A stretch of DNA of 64,000 nt from Pricia antarctica (GTDB lineage: Bacteria > Bacteroidota > Bacteroidia > Flavobacteriales > Flavobacteriaceae). The stretch lies in NCBI GenBank assembly GCA_011050085.1, contig DRGL01000009.1, forward strand, positions 1-64,000, written 5' to 3'. Shown one piece after another: positions 46,801 through 55,639 of this stretch. How positions within the stretch are numbered: position 1 is the first letter of the stretch; every line of letters begins with the position of its first letter. The notes below the pieces were generated by a model, which worked only from the letters and a program-made list of their open reading frames with translations, was not told the DNA's origin and made no database searches. The position numbers and the translations under genes are program-made.

Positions 46801-49800
46801 TCAATTATTACCTAAGAACTTTTTTTTTGAATCCTGAATTTGTTTTTTCACTGCTTCCTTCATTCTTCCTGGTAAATTTTGAGATTTAATCCTTAAATCG
46901 GTTAATAAGCCTAAATATAATTCTTCATTAGAGCTACCCTTAGAAGTTCTTGTGTAATAATAATAAGCTAGCTTGTAATGCAAATAGTCTCTTACTGGGT
47001 TGTTTTTCACCCTCTTTATAAAATTCTTCAAATGAGTTGGAAAACCACTGCCTTGAACATCTGCGTACAATGCGACTGAGATATAGGATTCTAAATCGCT
47101 TTTTGTAGAATTTAAGCCAAGTGAATCAGCCTTAATTTTAGATAGAATTACGGGAGCCAGTTTTGCTGATCCAAGATGCTTGAACATTCCACCTTGGACA
47201 AATATCGGTACGTCCATGAGTATTCTAGCTACCGGCATATTATTAGGGAAAGATTGAGGCAGCTTTTTATTAGTGAGAATATAGTCCAATAAATATTCTC
47301 GATATAATACAGTCCAAATTAGAAGATATTTAATTAGAGTATTATATGCATCCTTTTTTAACGAAAAGTCTTCCACGCCCTCTGAATTCCTCAAAACATT
47401 GGACATAATAAGCAATAAACGCTCTAAGCTTACATCTCCATTTTTTTTTAGAATTTTGCCAGGCTCTCTTATGTCTAATAATCGCCTATTTTGAATCTCT
47501 TCCATCATCTTTTCCGATGGTCGATTCTCCTTTATTTGAACAATTTCGGTTCGCTTGGCAACTGACTCATACTTTTCATTTTCTTCAGATTTATCCTTAT
47601 TTCTTATTATAAAAAATTTATCCCATTTGCCTTTCAATTGATCAGACACAAAGTCTGTTTTGCTAAATTCATTTTTGAATCTCTCAAAAATTGTTTCGAA
47701 AAGAGCTTTGTCACTTCTAGTAAGGCCAGTATAATAATTAATCTCATCACTAAATTTAAAGTATTCTTTTTCACTTAAAATAAAATCTTTAAAGTCTGCA
47801 TTGAATTCCATTCTTTTTGCAAGGAAAAAATGGAAAAAACAAGAATACATAAACTTGACCCGGTCCCCCTTAAATCTTATAAAAATCTTCCTTTCCAGAA
47901 AGTAGTTTGCAATTACTGAGCTCTCATAATCAAAACCAACTAATTCATTTAAATAAGTCTCTATTACTCTTATAAACTCGCTATATTTTAAAGAATAGTC
48001 ATCTTCATCATTTATCAACATCTCCTGTGCTATTTTCGAAAGCAGCTGAAGTTTATTTTTGAAATCGAAAGTATTCCTGTAGATGTTTTCTTGGTTTAAC
48101 TTCTCTAGAATGGTTTCTACATATATCTCTAGTAATACCGCACTATTAATTGGTTTTCTGTCATTATTCTCTGTGCTCCATAAAAATAAAGAGACTGACA
48201 TTGCCGTGGATGGTAGAGCATATGATTTAAAGTCACTGACTAACTTATCTAATCGCTCCCCTAATTGAGTGACATTGATTTGGGGAGTCCACATTTTCAT
48301 TATTGACTTGATTTCCTTTGCACTCAAGTTCTGAATAAAGTATTTCTTAAAAGGTATTTCACAATACTTTATATAATCCATGGGTGGCATAGAACCGGAG
48401 ATATTCCCCTCGCCGGTTGCAATTATTTGAATTCCATCATATTCTTCGGAGAACCTATTAACTCTTTTCAGTCTTTCAACATTTTTATCAGCTTCGTTAT
48501 AATTCAGATTGTCAAGTAATAACACAATTTCCTTATTCTCAAGTAATTCCTTGACATCTGCAATGCTGCAACTAAGATATTCTCTAACAGCAGTAATAAT
48601 TTCCTTATTCCCTAATTCATCTACATTTACGTAGGCCGGTATCCTACGAATATGTTGATACTCATCAACATATTCTCTAACCAATCTATATAACAATACT
48701 GTTTTTCCACTCTCTTTGTTTCCGAAAAAAATATGAGAGTTATTTGATTTAACAATTTGACTTAAATTAATACAAACGTCATCCTCGGAAAGACTATTTC
48801 CTCTGTTAATTGGCGGTAAAACAAACGCTTCTTTAATTGAGGCAACTTCAATTTCAGCCCTCACACCAATCATGTGATTATCCATTAAATCATAATGGTT
48901 ACTCTTTATGGAATCAAGAATAGTCTGTGTAGTTTTTGCAAATATTTTTTCTTCTCTGTCAGGTATGGATTGACAAAAAGTTCCATCATCATTTCCGCTA
49001 GCGTCTGTGTCCAAAACAAAACTTTTCGATTTATGTACGTACTTAAAGTACTTCACACAAATTTCATTTTTAACTAAGTCCGTATCAACAATTGTAAAAC
49101 CATTTGAATATCGACGGCTGTCGGAGCGAATATCATTTAAACCAGACGCAGCAATATTAACGAATGAATTACCAGTAACTCCACTGACCATTGCAGTAGA
49201 ATTTTCGTGAATATCACCTATTAAGACCAAATCAAATTCTTTATAAATATGACTTGAAATAATACTATTTTCTATATCAGATAGAGCATCCAGTGGATGA
49301 TGAAGTAAACAAACTTTAAACAGTGCCTTGTCAATAAATTCAGTTTGAGATATTAACTGTCTTTCACCAATGAGCAATGAACCTTTATCATTCTCATCAT
49401 AACATCTCCATGACGAGTTTAAGCACGCTACCCCAACACTGGTTTCAGTATCATTTTCATTTAGCATAAATGAAGACCCAAACATTGTAATATTGGAACG
49501 TACTCCAACATCCTTATAAAGTTCTCTTTCAAACTTTTTATAGGGTTCCATTCTTTTCATTCCCTCAAAATCTTCTTTTTCAATTGCAGACTTTATAAAT
49601 TCGGAGATATTTTGATGATTTACAAAATATGCTTTATTCCCTAATTCTTCTCGAATAGAATCATTATCTCTTACGACATCATGGTTTCCGGGTACAATCA
49701 AAAAATTTTCTATAGGTAACCTTAACGCATCCAAAATGGGTGTTATGATTTCAGTTTTGAAAAATTTGAACGCCATTTCAGCAGATTCGAAATCTTTTCC

Positions 49801-49962
49801 GCCAATATCGATGAGATCCCCAGTAAAAGCTATAAAGGTAATTTTGCCATCATCGTGTATATTACTTAGTTTTTGTATTAGGGCCTTCTTGATATATGAT
49901 TTCCAATCATCAAGGTTTTTCTTGTTCAAATGAAAATCTGTCAAATGGATTATTCTAATCAT
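46801..49962 (-). CDS. Calcineurin-like phosphoesterase fused to a STAND/NACHT-type NTPase
   Basis: This 1053-residue protein has an N-terminal metallophosphoesterase (about 1-310) with the metal motifs complete: Asp9-x-His11 in LTDFHLN, Gly49-Asp50 in FTGDLID, Asn93-His94-Asp95 in VPGNHD, His221/His222 in LLHHPLD and Asp250-x-His252 in LIGDIHEN. A P-loop NTPase follows (about 385-650) with Walker A 414-421 (GNKESGKT) and Walker B near 480-485 (IVLLLDN). The C-terminal 400 residues are mainly helical, probably a sensor or scaffold part. Such effector-NTPase fusions are typical of bacterial STAND immune proteins, where the C-terminal part detects a phage product and the N-terminal part destroys nucleotides or nucleic acid. 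The target here is unknown. A small membrane-protein gene lies 54 bases upstream. Confidence 0.85.
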   Translation of the reverse strand: MIRIIHLTDFHLNKKNLDDWKSYIKKALIQKLSNIHDDGKITFIAFTGDLIDIGGKDFESAEMAFKFFKTEIITPILDALRLPIENFLIVPGNHDVVRDNDSIREELGNKAYFVNHQNISEFIKSAIEKEDFEGMKRMEPYKKFERELYKDVGVRSNITMFGSSFMLNENDTETSVGVACLNSSWRCYDENDKGSLLIGERQLISQTEFIDKALFKVCLLHHPLDALSDIENSIISSHIYKEFDLVLIGDIHENSTAMVSGVTGNSFVNIAASGLNDIRSDSRRYSNGFTIVDTDLVKNEICVKYFKYVHKSKSFVLDTDASGNDDGTFCQSIPDREEKIFAKTTQTILDSIKSNHYDLMDNHMIGVRAEIEVASIKEAFVLPPINRGNSLSEDDVCINLSQIVKSNNSHIFFGNKESGKTVLLYRLVREYVDEYQHIRRIPAYVNVDELGNKEIITAVREYLSCSIADVKELLENKEIVLLLDNLNYNEADKNVERLKRVNRFSEEYDGIQIIATGEGNISGSMPPMDYIKYCEIPFKKYFIQNLSAKEIKSIMKMWTPQINVTQLGERLDKLVSDFKSYALPSTAMSVSLFLWSTENNDRKPINSAVLLEIYVETILEKLNQENIYRNTFDFKNKLQLLSKIAQEMLINDEDDYSLKYSEFIRVIETYLNELVGFDYESSVIANYFLERKIFIRFKGDRVKFMYSCFFHFFLAKRMEFNADFKDFILSEKEYFKFSDEINYYTGLTRSDKALFETIFERFKNEFSKTDFVSDQLKGKWDKFFIIRNKDKSEENEKYESVAKRTEIVQIKENRPSEKMMEEIQNRRLLDIREPGKILKKNGDVSLERLLLIMSNVLRNSEGVEDFSLKKDAYNTLIKYLLIWTVLYREYLLDYILTNKKLPQSFPNNMPVARILMDVPIFVQGGMFKHLGSAKLAPVILSKIKADSLGLNSTKSDLESYISVALYADVQGSGFPTHLKNFIKRVKNNPVRDYLHYKLAYYYYTRTSKGSSNEELYLGLLTDLRIKSQNLPGRMKEAVKKQIQDSKKKFLGNN

Positions 49963-50016
49963 TTAAGTATGTAATTATGTAAATATTCATATGTTAAAAT
50001 TAAAGTAACATTTGGA

Positions 50017-50241
50017 TTATAAAAACTTTGGAGTGACTAGTATTGCGGAAATGATACTAAGTAATACTCCGATAACAATAATCCATACAATTGTTGAAGT
50101 GTTGGCCCTAGTCTTTTCCGTAGCAGCTTGAATTAGCCAATTTGAGTAGAGAATCTCCATTTGGATTTGCCTATCTGAATAGTGTTCTCGTTTCTTCTCA
50201 AAATTTATTTGCTTTCTTGATTTCTCTGCGCTGTCTGACAT
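50017..50241 (-). CDS. Small single-span membrane protein, partner of the phosphoesterase-NTPase
   Basis: A 74-residue protein with a charged helical N-terminus of about 45 residues (EKSRKQINFEKKREHYSDRQ) and one C-terminal hydrophobic helix (about 50-70, TIVWIIVIGVLLSIISAILV). It would be tail-anchored in the inner membrane with the charged helix in the cytoplasm. It is read just before the phosphoesterase-NTPase gene with a 54-base gap, so it is probably the first gene of the same operon. A role as membrane tether or membrane effector is inference. Three ATATCGAC repeats lie 120-185 bases upstream. Confidence 0.62.
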   Translation of the reverse strand: MSDSAEKSRKQINFEKKREHYSDRQIQMEILYSNWLIQAATEKTRANTSTIVWIIVIGVLLSIISAILVTPKFL

Positions 50242-50360
50242 AATAGTAGATTTTCTTGTAGACTTTGGTTTGATGTGACGCTGGCATGCATTTTAGTAAT
50301 CCTACAAATGGTGGAGAATTACCTACATGTGTAAATATCGTAAAGTATACTGGGAATCAA

Positions 50361-50425
50361 GTCGATATGAATTAAGCTTTATTACAAGTAATTAACATAT
50401 CGACTAACTGTAAGAATATATCGAC
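50361..50425. repeat. Three ATATCGAC repeats upstream of the phosphoesterase-NTPase operon
   Basis: GTCGATATG (50361-50369) and CATATCGAC (50396-50404) form perfect 9-base inverted arms with a 26-base spacer, and a third copy, ATATCGAC, lies at 50418-50425. They are upstream of the operon start on the minus strand and may bind a regulator, or be part of a recombination site of the element. Confidence 0.6.
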
Positions 50426-50499
50426 GAATAGACACACAAGGAGTAGATTTGAAGGAAGTGCAGAAGGCTTCGTTTATTTGAACTTGGTTGTTATTATCG

Positions 50500-50877
50500 C
50501 TACATAACCTTACTCGCCAAATATCTTTGGACACCGTATACGTCTATGCTTTTGTTGAATTTCTTACTAACACTTGGTGTGTCCTCACTGGAAATCCAAA
50601 TCTTCAACTCTGCATCCAGGTCAAAAGTGCCCGAGGTTTCCAATGAAAAACGCGAAATATTCTTTTAGGGCAAAAACTTATATTCAATTTTGCTACCGGT
50701 CAGACCTTGAATATCTACCAATATCAATTTCTTATTGGTGAACATGAAAATGTCTCTGAACAACGTAAACCCCAGTTCGATATTCTCATCCTCCACTAAC
50801 AACCTGCCATATTTCTCATTTAGTTTCTCTGACGATACTTTGCTTGCGTTCCCTAATATTTTGTTGAACAATCCCAT
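50500..50877 (-). pseudogene. Bacterial PH-domain protein gene with in-frame TAA
   Basis: The frame starts MGLFNKILGNASKVSSEKLN and matches the single-domain bacterial PH family (bPH): ENIELGFTLFRDIFMFTNKKLILVD, then GSKIEYKFLP. A TAA at 50665-50667 ends it after 70 residues. The same frame continues after the stop with the expected rest of the domain (KNISRFSLETSGTFDLDAEL, then IWISSEDTPSVSKKF and SIDVYGVQRYLAS) to a TAG at 50500. Intact it would be 125 residues, normal for the family. The single stop makes it a likely pseudogene. Confidence 0.8.
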
Positions 50878-50905
50878 CGTATTTAAATTTTAATCTTTCG
50901 TGGAT

Positions 50906-51519
50906 TTAAGCTTCTTTTTTGTAAGGCCTCAATTTTCCTGCCTGGCCCCTAATCCGTAGATATTTGTAATATGTCGCCCTGGAGATATCCAAACGCTCGC
51001 AAATTTCCGTTACGGTCATTCTGCCCTCTTTAAAGTATTCCTCATAAAGTACCGCCTTTTGTCGATTTTCTTGCTCAGCCCTTTGGGTTCCCCTAGAATT
51101 TTTCCCCGACGTCTTGCCGATTCAAGACCGGCCTTGGTGCGTTCGATTATAATATCCCGTTCCAGTTGGGCCAGGGCGGCGAACATATTTACCAGAAACT
51201 TTGTTTGCGAGGATTCCTTTGTAGTATCTATGAATGGCTCGGTAACACTTTTAAACTTTACGCCTTTTTCTTCGAGCTCGTTCATAAGCTTAGTAAAATG
51301 GATAAGGTTCCTTGCCAAGCGGTCAAGCTTCCATACTACTATAGTATCACCTTCCCTGACGAAGTCCCAGAGTTTGGAAAGGCTTTTTCTCTCAGTGGCC
51401 ATACTCGAGATTTTATTCGTGTAGATATTATTCCTCTCGACTCCCTCCTGAAGAAGTGCATCGATCTGAAGGTCCAAGTTCTGGTCCGAGGTGCTTACCC
51501 TTGCATATCCGAAAATCAT
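50906..51519 (-). pseudogene. Serine recombinase (resolvase/invertase) with a frameshift in the HTH region
   Basis: The catalytic domain is complete: MIFGYARVSTSDQNLDLQ has the nucleophilic serine, WKLDRLARNLIHF carries the conserved arginines, and LAQLERDIIIERTKAGLESAR is the long E helix. After GEPKGLSKKIDK the frame leaves the normal path and ends at 51016. In the next frame the missing DNA-binding part continues (EEYFKEGRMTVTEICERLDI, then SRATYYKYLRIRG) to a TAA at 50906. One base is therefore lost or two gained near 51060. The product without the HTH is unlikely to be functional. It was probably the mobility gene of a small element in this island. Confidence 0.85.
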
Positions 51520-51614
51520 CGCCCGAAAGTTTAAATAAACGTAAAAATAACAACTATTAGTTTAGTACGGTAATTTAAACTATTTGAGATTAAGAAACAC
51601 TAAAAGTGCAAATA

Positions 51615-51626
51615 GTTCATATGAAC
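51615..51626. promoter_or_regulatory. Perfect 12-base palindrome near the recombinase start
   Basis: GTTCATATGAAC lies 96 bases upstream of the serine recombinase start, in an AT-rich region. Resolvases act at res sites beside their own genes, so this could be the crossover or a binding subsite. It may also be chance. Confidence 0.4.
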
Positions 51627-51803
51627 GGCGGATTAAATGTACTTTATAAAAATATGCGTTGCATCCATTAAATACCAATCCTACATTTTATTAGACAACT
51701 AACCCAGATTAATGGGTTAACTATACAACTTTCAAGTTTTGAACATTAGAATCACATAGCTTTGAAACATATAATTTAATTATTTGTTTAGTATCTAATT
51801 GTA

Positions 51804-51905
51804 ATGATAATGGTCAGTATTTTATTAACCAACAAACAACGGTCGGGGGAAAACGGGTTCATCATCCGGGTGTCCACCAAGGGAGATAGTAAATTTCAAT
51901 ATTGA
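51804..51905 (+). pseudogene. N-terminal fragment of a tyrosine recombinase
   Basis: A 33-codon frame reads MIMVSILLTNKQRSGENG and FIIRVSTKGDSKFQY. This resembles the arm-type DNA-binding beginning of Bacteroidota tyrosine recombinases (short strand, KRxxxGxxxIxIRVTxxGKxKY). It stops after the first two strands and is followed, 22 bases later, by the unrelated metalloprotease gene. It looks like the stub of an integrase replaced or disrupted by the insertion of the following gene. Confidence 0.5.
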
Positions 51906-51927
51906 CTTAATTTTAAAAATAAGTGAT

Positions 51928-54891
51928 ATGAACCGCTATTCAACGGCCATGACAGCTTGCCTCATGCTTTCACTGTCAGCTTGTAACCCAACCGCCAATC
52001 TGCTATCTGCTCCTCCTGGACAGGAAGTGGTTTTACCAAAGTTCGTAGATCGCGTCCGCGAAGGAAATCTCTCGGTCATAACAGAATTCGTTCTTACCAA
52101 CCCGCCTGGAGAAGTTCTGGACATAACCACCTCTAACGTCTCGGCCGGAGGCCATCCTGTCATTCACTTACTGGACCAAAATACCGGTCAGCAACTTACC
52201 GTTGGCGAGACCAGAACCGAAGGCGAACCTGCCCATCTAACTTACAGCGGATCCAGCACTAAGTTCATTCTCGTGGTTCGCTCGCGTATTCAAAATGCTG
52301 GCGGTTCGGTCGACCTATTAAAAAATGGTCAGCCTTGGAAACAGGACGTCGAGTTCGGGGGCTGGCATCTTGCGTATGCAGAACTTCCGCGGTTCGAGCA
52401 CCTACAGATGGTACACTTGCCAAATGGCGCAATCGGGACCCAGTTACTCTACGTACTAGCGACCAACAATAGAGACATAGCCTTCCGAACCAAGGGTGGC
52501 CGTCGCAGTGGCGCTCCAGACTTCGCCATCCCTTCAAATCTTGGTCGCCGAAATGTCATTGCTGGATCACCGCGCTCCGAAAACATCGGTCGTGTTCGCA
52601 TCGTCAGAAACGACGCAGGAGTGCTTCCACAGGTGGACGCAGATAATGATGGCCTAGGTGCTGAGCTCGAGGCAGCCCTCGGCACTTGCGATGCGCTTAC
52701 TGGATCAACGACCGGAATTGATGGCATCACATTCGACTGTAGTATCGCCACTGACGCGAAAGATACGGATGGTGACGGTTTGCGTGATGATTGGGAGGTT
52801 CTAGGACTAGAGCGTAGATATCTGCATTCAGCCAGCTCATTCGCAATTGAAGATCTACCCTTACCTGCATGGGGTGCGGATCCACGCCACAAAGATCTCT
52901 TCATAGAGATTGACTTCATGGAAAAGCGGCCCAACGAAACTGCCCAACGCCTTGAACCAAGTAAGGCGCGACAGTTCGCGGCCTACTTTGAAGACCAGAT
53001 AAACGAACCTACGGCGCTGAGAGATGCGTTACGCGCCGTGGTACTCCGAAATCCGGATCGAACCCGCGGTATCAACGTACATCTCGATACGGGTCGCTCT
53101 CCTGAAACAACAGCGGATGCAAGATTATATGGGGACTGGGGCGGCTACACGTCGGTTCCACCGGTCATCGACGGAAATGGCGATACCGTTGGAGCCGATT
53201 TCAAAACCGCCTGGACGGATAACATGTCACCGGCGCGGCGGGGTATATTTCGTTACATACTTGCCTACAGCTCTGGTGGCGGCCAGGTACCCATCAATTC
53301 ATTTGCCGCCTCCGGTCCCATGAACAGTGCTTGGGTATTGGCCCATGAATTTGGCCATGGTATGGGTTTGGGACACTCTGGTCCCGCCGGTGCGACGGGT
53401 GTGGTGGACACGAACTGCAAGCCCAACTATCAAAGCCTAATGAATTATGCTTTTCAAAGTAACCCAACGGGATTCTCTGACGGACTGGGCGCTCCACCGC
53501 TCAATAATATGGCACTGACTGAGTGGAACGCCGTTTCTCCGAGCAACACGGAATATCTCGATGTACTAGAAAGTGTTTTTAAATATTGGGTGAACCGACA
53601 GACCGGAGATGTGGATTGGAACCGAGACGGTGAGATCGCCCCAAGCGGAACTACTGTGCGTGCTTACGCAAATTTCAAGCCCGGAGGAGGCGGGTGTGAG
53701 TATACAAGATACAACCAATCCTTGATTCCTCGATCAGGAAGTTTTCAATCTCCTGCACTAGCGCGTCTTGGAAATCGTCTTTATAGTTTTTATTCATCCC
53801 TGGGCGATGTGTTTTATACTTCATCAACAGATGCAGGGAATTGCCCTGTACCAGATATAACCCCATGTGCTACATGGGCGGAAACAAAATCGGTCGGTGG
53901 CGTACCTGCCAAAAATGGTTTTGATATTGTCCGTACAGGAACGGGAAATAATGCGCAATTACTTATTGTAACTATCGATTCAAACGGGAGGCTCTGGCAG
54001 AAACGACTATCGATTAACTCGCAAAACCAAGAAGTTTGGGGAGAGCGATCCATAATACCCCGTTCGGGCCTAGCGGCAGGGGAACCATCATTATCCGATC
54101 TTGGTGGTTGTAAAATATTCTTAAGTTATCGTGGCGCCGATAATGTTGTACGGTTTAATAGGCTAAGTTGTTCAGATAATTTTACAAATTGGAGCGGCGA
54201 ACAAACGGCTGTTGATCAAAACAATGCCGAAATAAAAATGGCAGACTTTGCATCTCCTGGCTTAGGCCGTGCTTATCTCAGTGAACCAGGGCTTGCCCAA
54301 TTATATGGTGCATTTGCTAACACAGCAGGCACGTTGAATCTATATCGCTTCAATGAGTCCAGCAATCTTTGGGAAAACACCAATCTTCTAGATAGAAGAC
54401 CCGGTCCAATCCAAGGCCGCCCAGCACTCGCTTGGACATCAGAAAACACGGCCCCTGATTTCCCAGGCCGATTCCATTTAATGTTTATCGATCGTGATAT
54501 CACTATAGCCCACAGCGTTCGTGAGAAAGAACGCACCGTGCGCATGATGACATCTTATGTAAATGTTAGGGAAAATATCGATGGTACGTTAACAAAAGAT
54601 ATAAGGGTTGGGCTTTACGCGCCTTTTGACAATGTTTGGAATTATGCTTTTGGAATCGACCTGTTCTTTGAACCTGGGGTAGATAGTAATTTACGAGCAC
54701 TTCAAACTCTGGCTATCAATAAATCTGGAAGGTGGGCAAAAGTTCAATTTCGACCAAAAGCTGATGGAATAAATGATTTTACTATGACTAATTACAATGA
54801 TTGGAAAGTCATGAATTCAAGTCTCTGTAAGAACGTCGTGAATCCAGGTGGATTACTGACCGCCCCTGCCGTGAATTGTCCGGACGATTGA
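51928..54891 (+). CDS. Secreted metzincin-type metalloprotease lipoprotein, probably acquired
   Basis: The 987-residue product has a lipoprotein-type signal (MTACLMLSLSACNPT, Cys19). Residues 237-295 contain two calcium-binding-like Asp/Asn loops (DADNDGLGAE and DTDGDGLRDDWEV). The zinc motif HEFGHGMGLGH spans 473-483 (His473, Glu474, His477, His483), and Met505 in SLMNYAF fits the Met-turn of metzincins. From about 590 to 860 there are repeated propeller-like blocks (SFQSPALARLGNRLYSFY, GEPSLSDLGGCKIFLSY, GRPALAWTSE), possibly a binding propeller. The first two thirds are visibly richer in G and C than neighbouring genes. The signal peptide and the calcium loops look more like proteins of Gammaproteobacteria or myxobacteria, so transfer is likely. 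Substrate unknown. Confidence 0.8.
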   Translation: MNRYSTAMTACLMLSLSACNPTANLLSAPPGQEVVLPKFVDRVREGNLSVITEFVLTNPPGEVLDITTSNVSAGGHPVIHLLDQNTGQQLTVGETRTEGEPAHLTYSGSSTKFILVVRSRIQNAGGSVDLLKNGQPWKQDVEFGGWHLAYAELPRFEHLQMVHLPNGAIGTQLLYVLATNNRDIAFRTKGGRRSGAPDFAIPSNLGRRNVIAGSPRSENIGRVRIVRNDAGVLPQVDADNDGLGAELEAALGTCDALTGSTTGIDGITFDCSIATDAKDTDGDGLRDDWEVLGLERRYLHSASSFAIEDLPLPAWGADPRHKDLFIEIDFMEKRPNETAQRLEPSKARQFAAYFEDQINEPTALRDALRAVVLRNPDRTRGINVHLDTGRSPETTADARLYGDWGGYTSVPPVIDGNGDTVGADFKTAWTDNMSPARRGIFRYILAYSSGGGQVPINSFAASGPMNSAWVLAHEFGHGMGLGHSGPAGATGVVDTNCKPNYQSLMNYAFQSNPTGFSDGLGAPPLNNMALTEWNAVSPSNTEYLDVLESVFKYWVNRQTGDVDWNRDGEIAPSGTTVRAYANFKPGGGGCEYTRYNQSLIPRSGSFQSPALARLGNRLYSFYSSLGDVFYTSSTDAGNCPVPDITPCATWAETKSVGGVPAKNGFDIVRTGTGNNAQLLIVTIDSNGRLWQKRLSINSQNQEVWGERSIIPRSGLAAGEPSLSDLGGCKIFLSYRGADNVVRFNRLSCSDNFTNWSGEQTAVDQNNAEIKMADFASPGLGRAYLSEPGLAQLYGAFANTAGTLNLYRFNESSNLWENTNLLDRRPGPIQGRPALAWTSENTAPDFPGRFHLMFIDRDITIAHSVREKERTVRMMTSYVNVRENIDGTLTKDIRVGLYAPFDNVWNYAFGIDLFFEPGVDSNLRALQTLAINKSGRWAKVQFRPKADGINDFTMTNYNDWKVMNSSLCKNVVNPGGLLTAPAVNCPDD

Positions 54892-55639
54892 GAATGGATA
54901 GGTGTTTGGGACGTGACGTTAAACTATAGTTTCATTTTTGATACAGATGGCTTTGCCATGGTCGCTGCCCTCGAGAAATATCCACTATACTTTTCATAAG
55001 AACCTGTACCCCCGTCAAATGGGGTTGCCATTTCATAATCGACTGGGATACCACTAAGTGGCTAATTTGAGATTAGTTACTGGTAAGTTTATTTTTCGTA
55101 TTGAATTAGAATTCATAATAAGACTTAAGTTCTAATAACGGGTTAAATCTATTATAAATGGTGCTGCGCAATCATAACTAAGCAAGGACAATTTCTGGCT
55201 AAATTCTTCATTTCTTTAACCTCAAACCACCAAAATACCTGTTATAGTTTGATTCGGATAAAGGCACCGGAGAAAATGCTCAGTGAAAAGATCATAATAA
55301 TATCATCGTTTTGAAAAGTAATTTTAAATGAACATTTACTGGGACAAGTTTTAGCCTCCAAAGTTTTAATAAAGTTATTCCGCCTTAAATGAGCCAAAAT
55401 CAAAAATTCCCACGATAAAATAAACAATTAAAAGATTCACAATCTACTCGATAAGTATGTATGGACGTTCTTTACAAAAAGGTAGGGACAAAAGTTGCCT
55501 TCTGTCCCTACAGAAAAAACTAAACTAACTCAACTCAAATTTTACATATCATAATATCCTAAAAACTTTCGGACTATGCTCATAGTTCATCCCTTCCATT
55601 AATAATCACCACATATTGATGAAATATTATATAAGCCCT
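54892..55639. other. Convergent gene-poor region
   Basis: No gene is supported in these 748 bases. A 61-codon minus-strand frame at 55242-55427 lacks features. The main element is the strong terminator at 55476-55511, listed separately, which closes the second PUL from the right. The right border of the island probably lies within this region. Confidence 0.45.
55476..55511 (-). terminator. Rho-independent terminator of the second PUL
   Basis: On the minus strand GTAGGGACA pairs with TGTCCCTAC (9-base perfect arms at 55503-55511 and 55482-55490, 12-base loop), followed by CCTTTTTG. It lies about 130 bases after the stop codon of the sulfatase gene. Confidence 0.8.

Noticed and set aside
46801-47700. 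C-terminal part of the phosphoesterase-NTPase as TPR or WD repeats
   Set aside because: The region is helical, but I could not find a regular repeat period by eye, so I do not claim a repeat type.
41689-50877. Reassigned TAG codon or programmed readthrough as a system feature
   Set aside because: Both TAG and TAA occur as interrupting stops, the affected genes include IS transposases, and frameshifts are present as well. Simple decay or sequence error explains this better.
52449-52934. 161-codon minus-strand open frame inside the metalloprotease gene
   Set aside because: The plus-strand frame has signal peptide, calcium loops and zinc site; the antisense frame has only Ser/Arg/Pro-rich low-complexity sequence.
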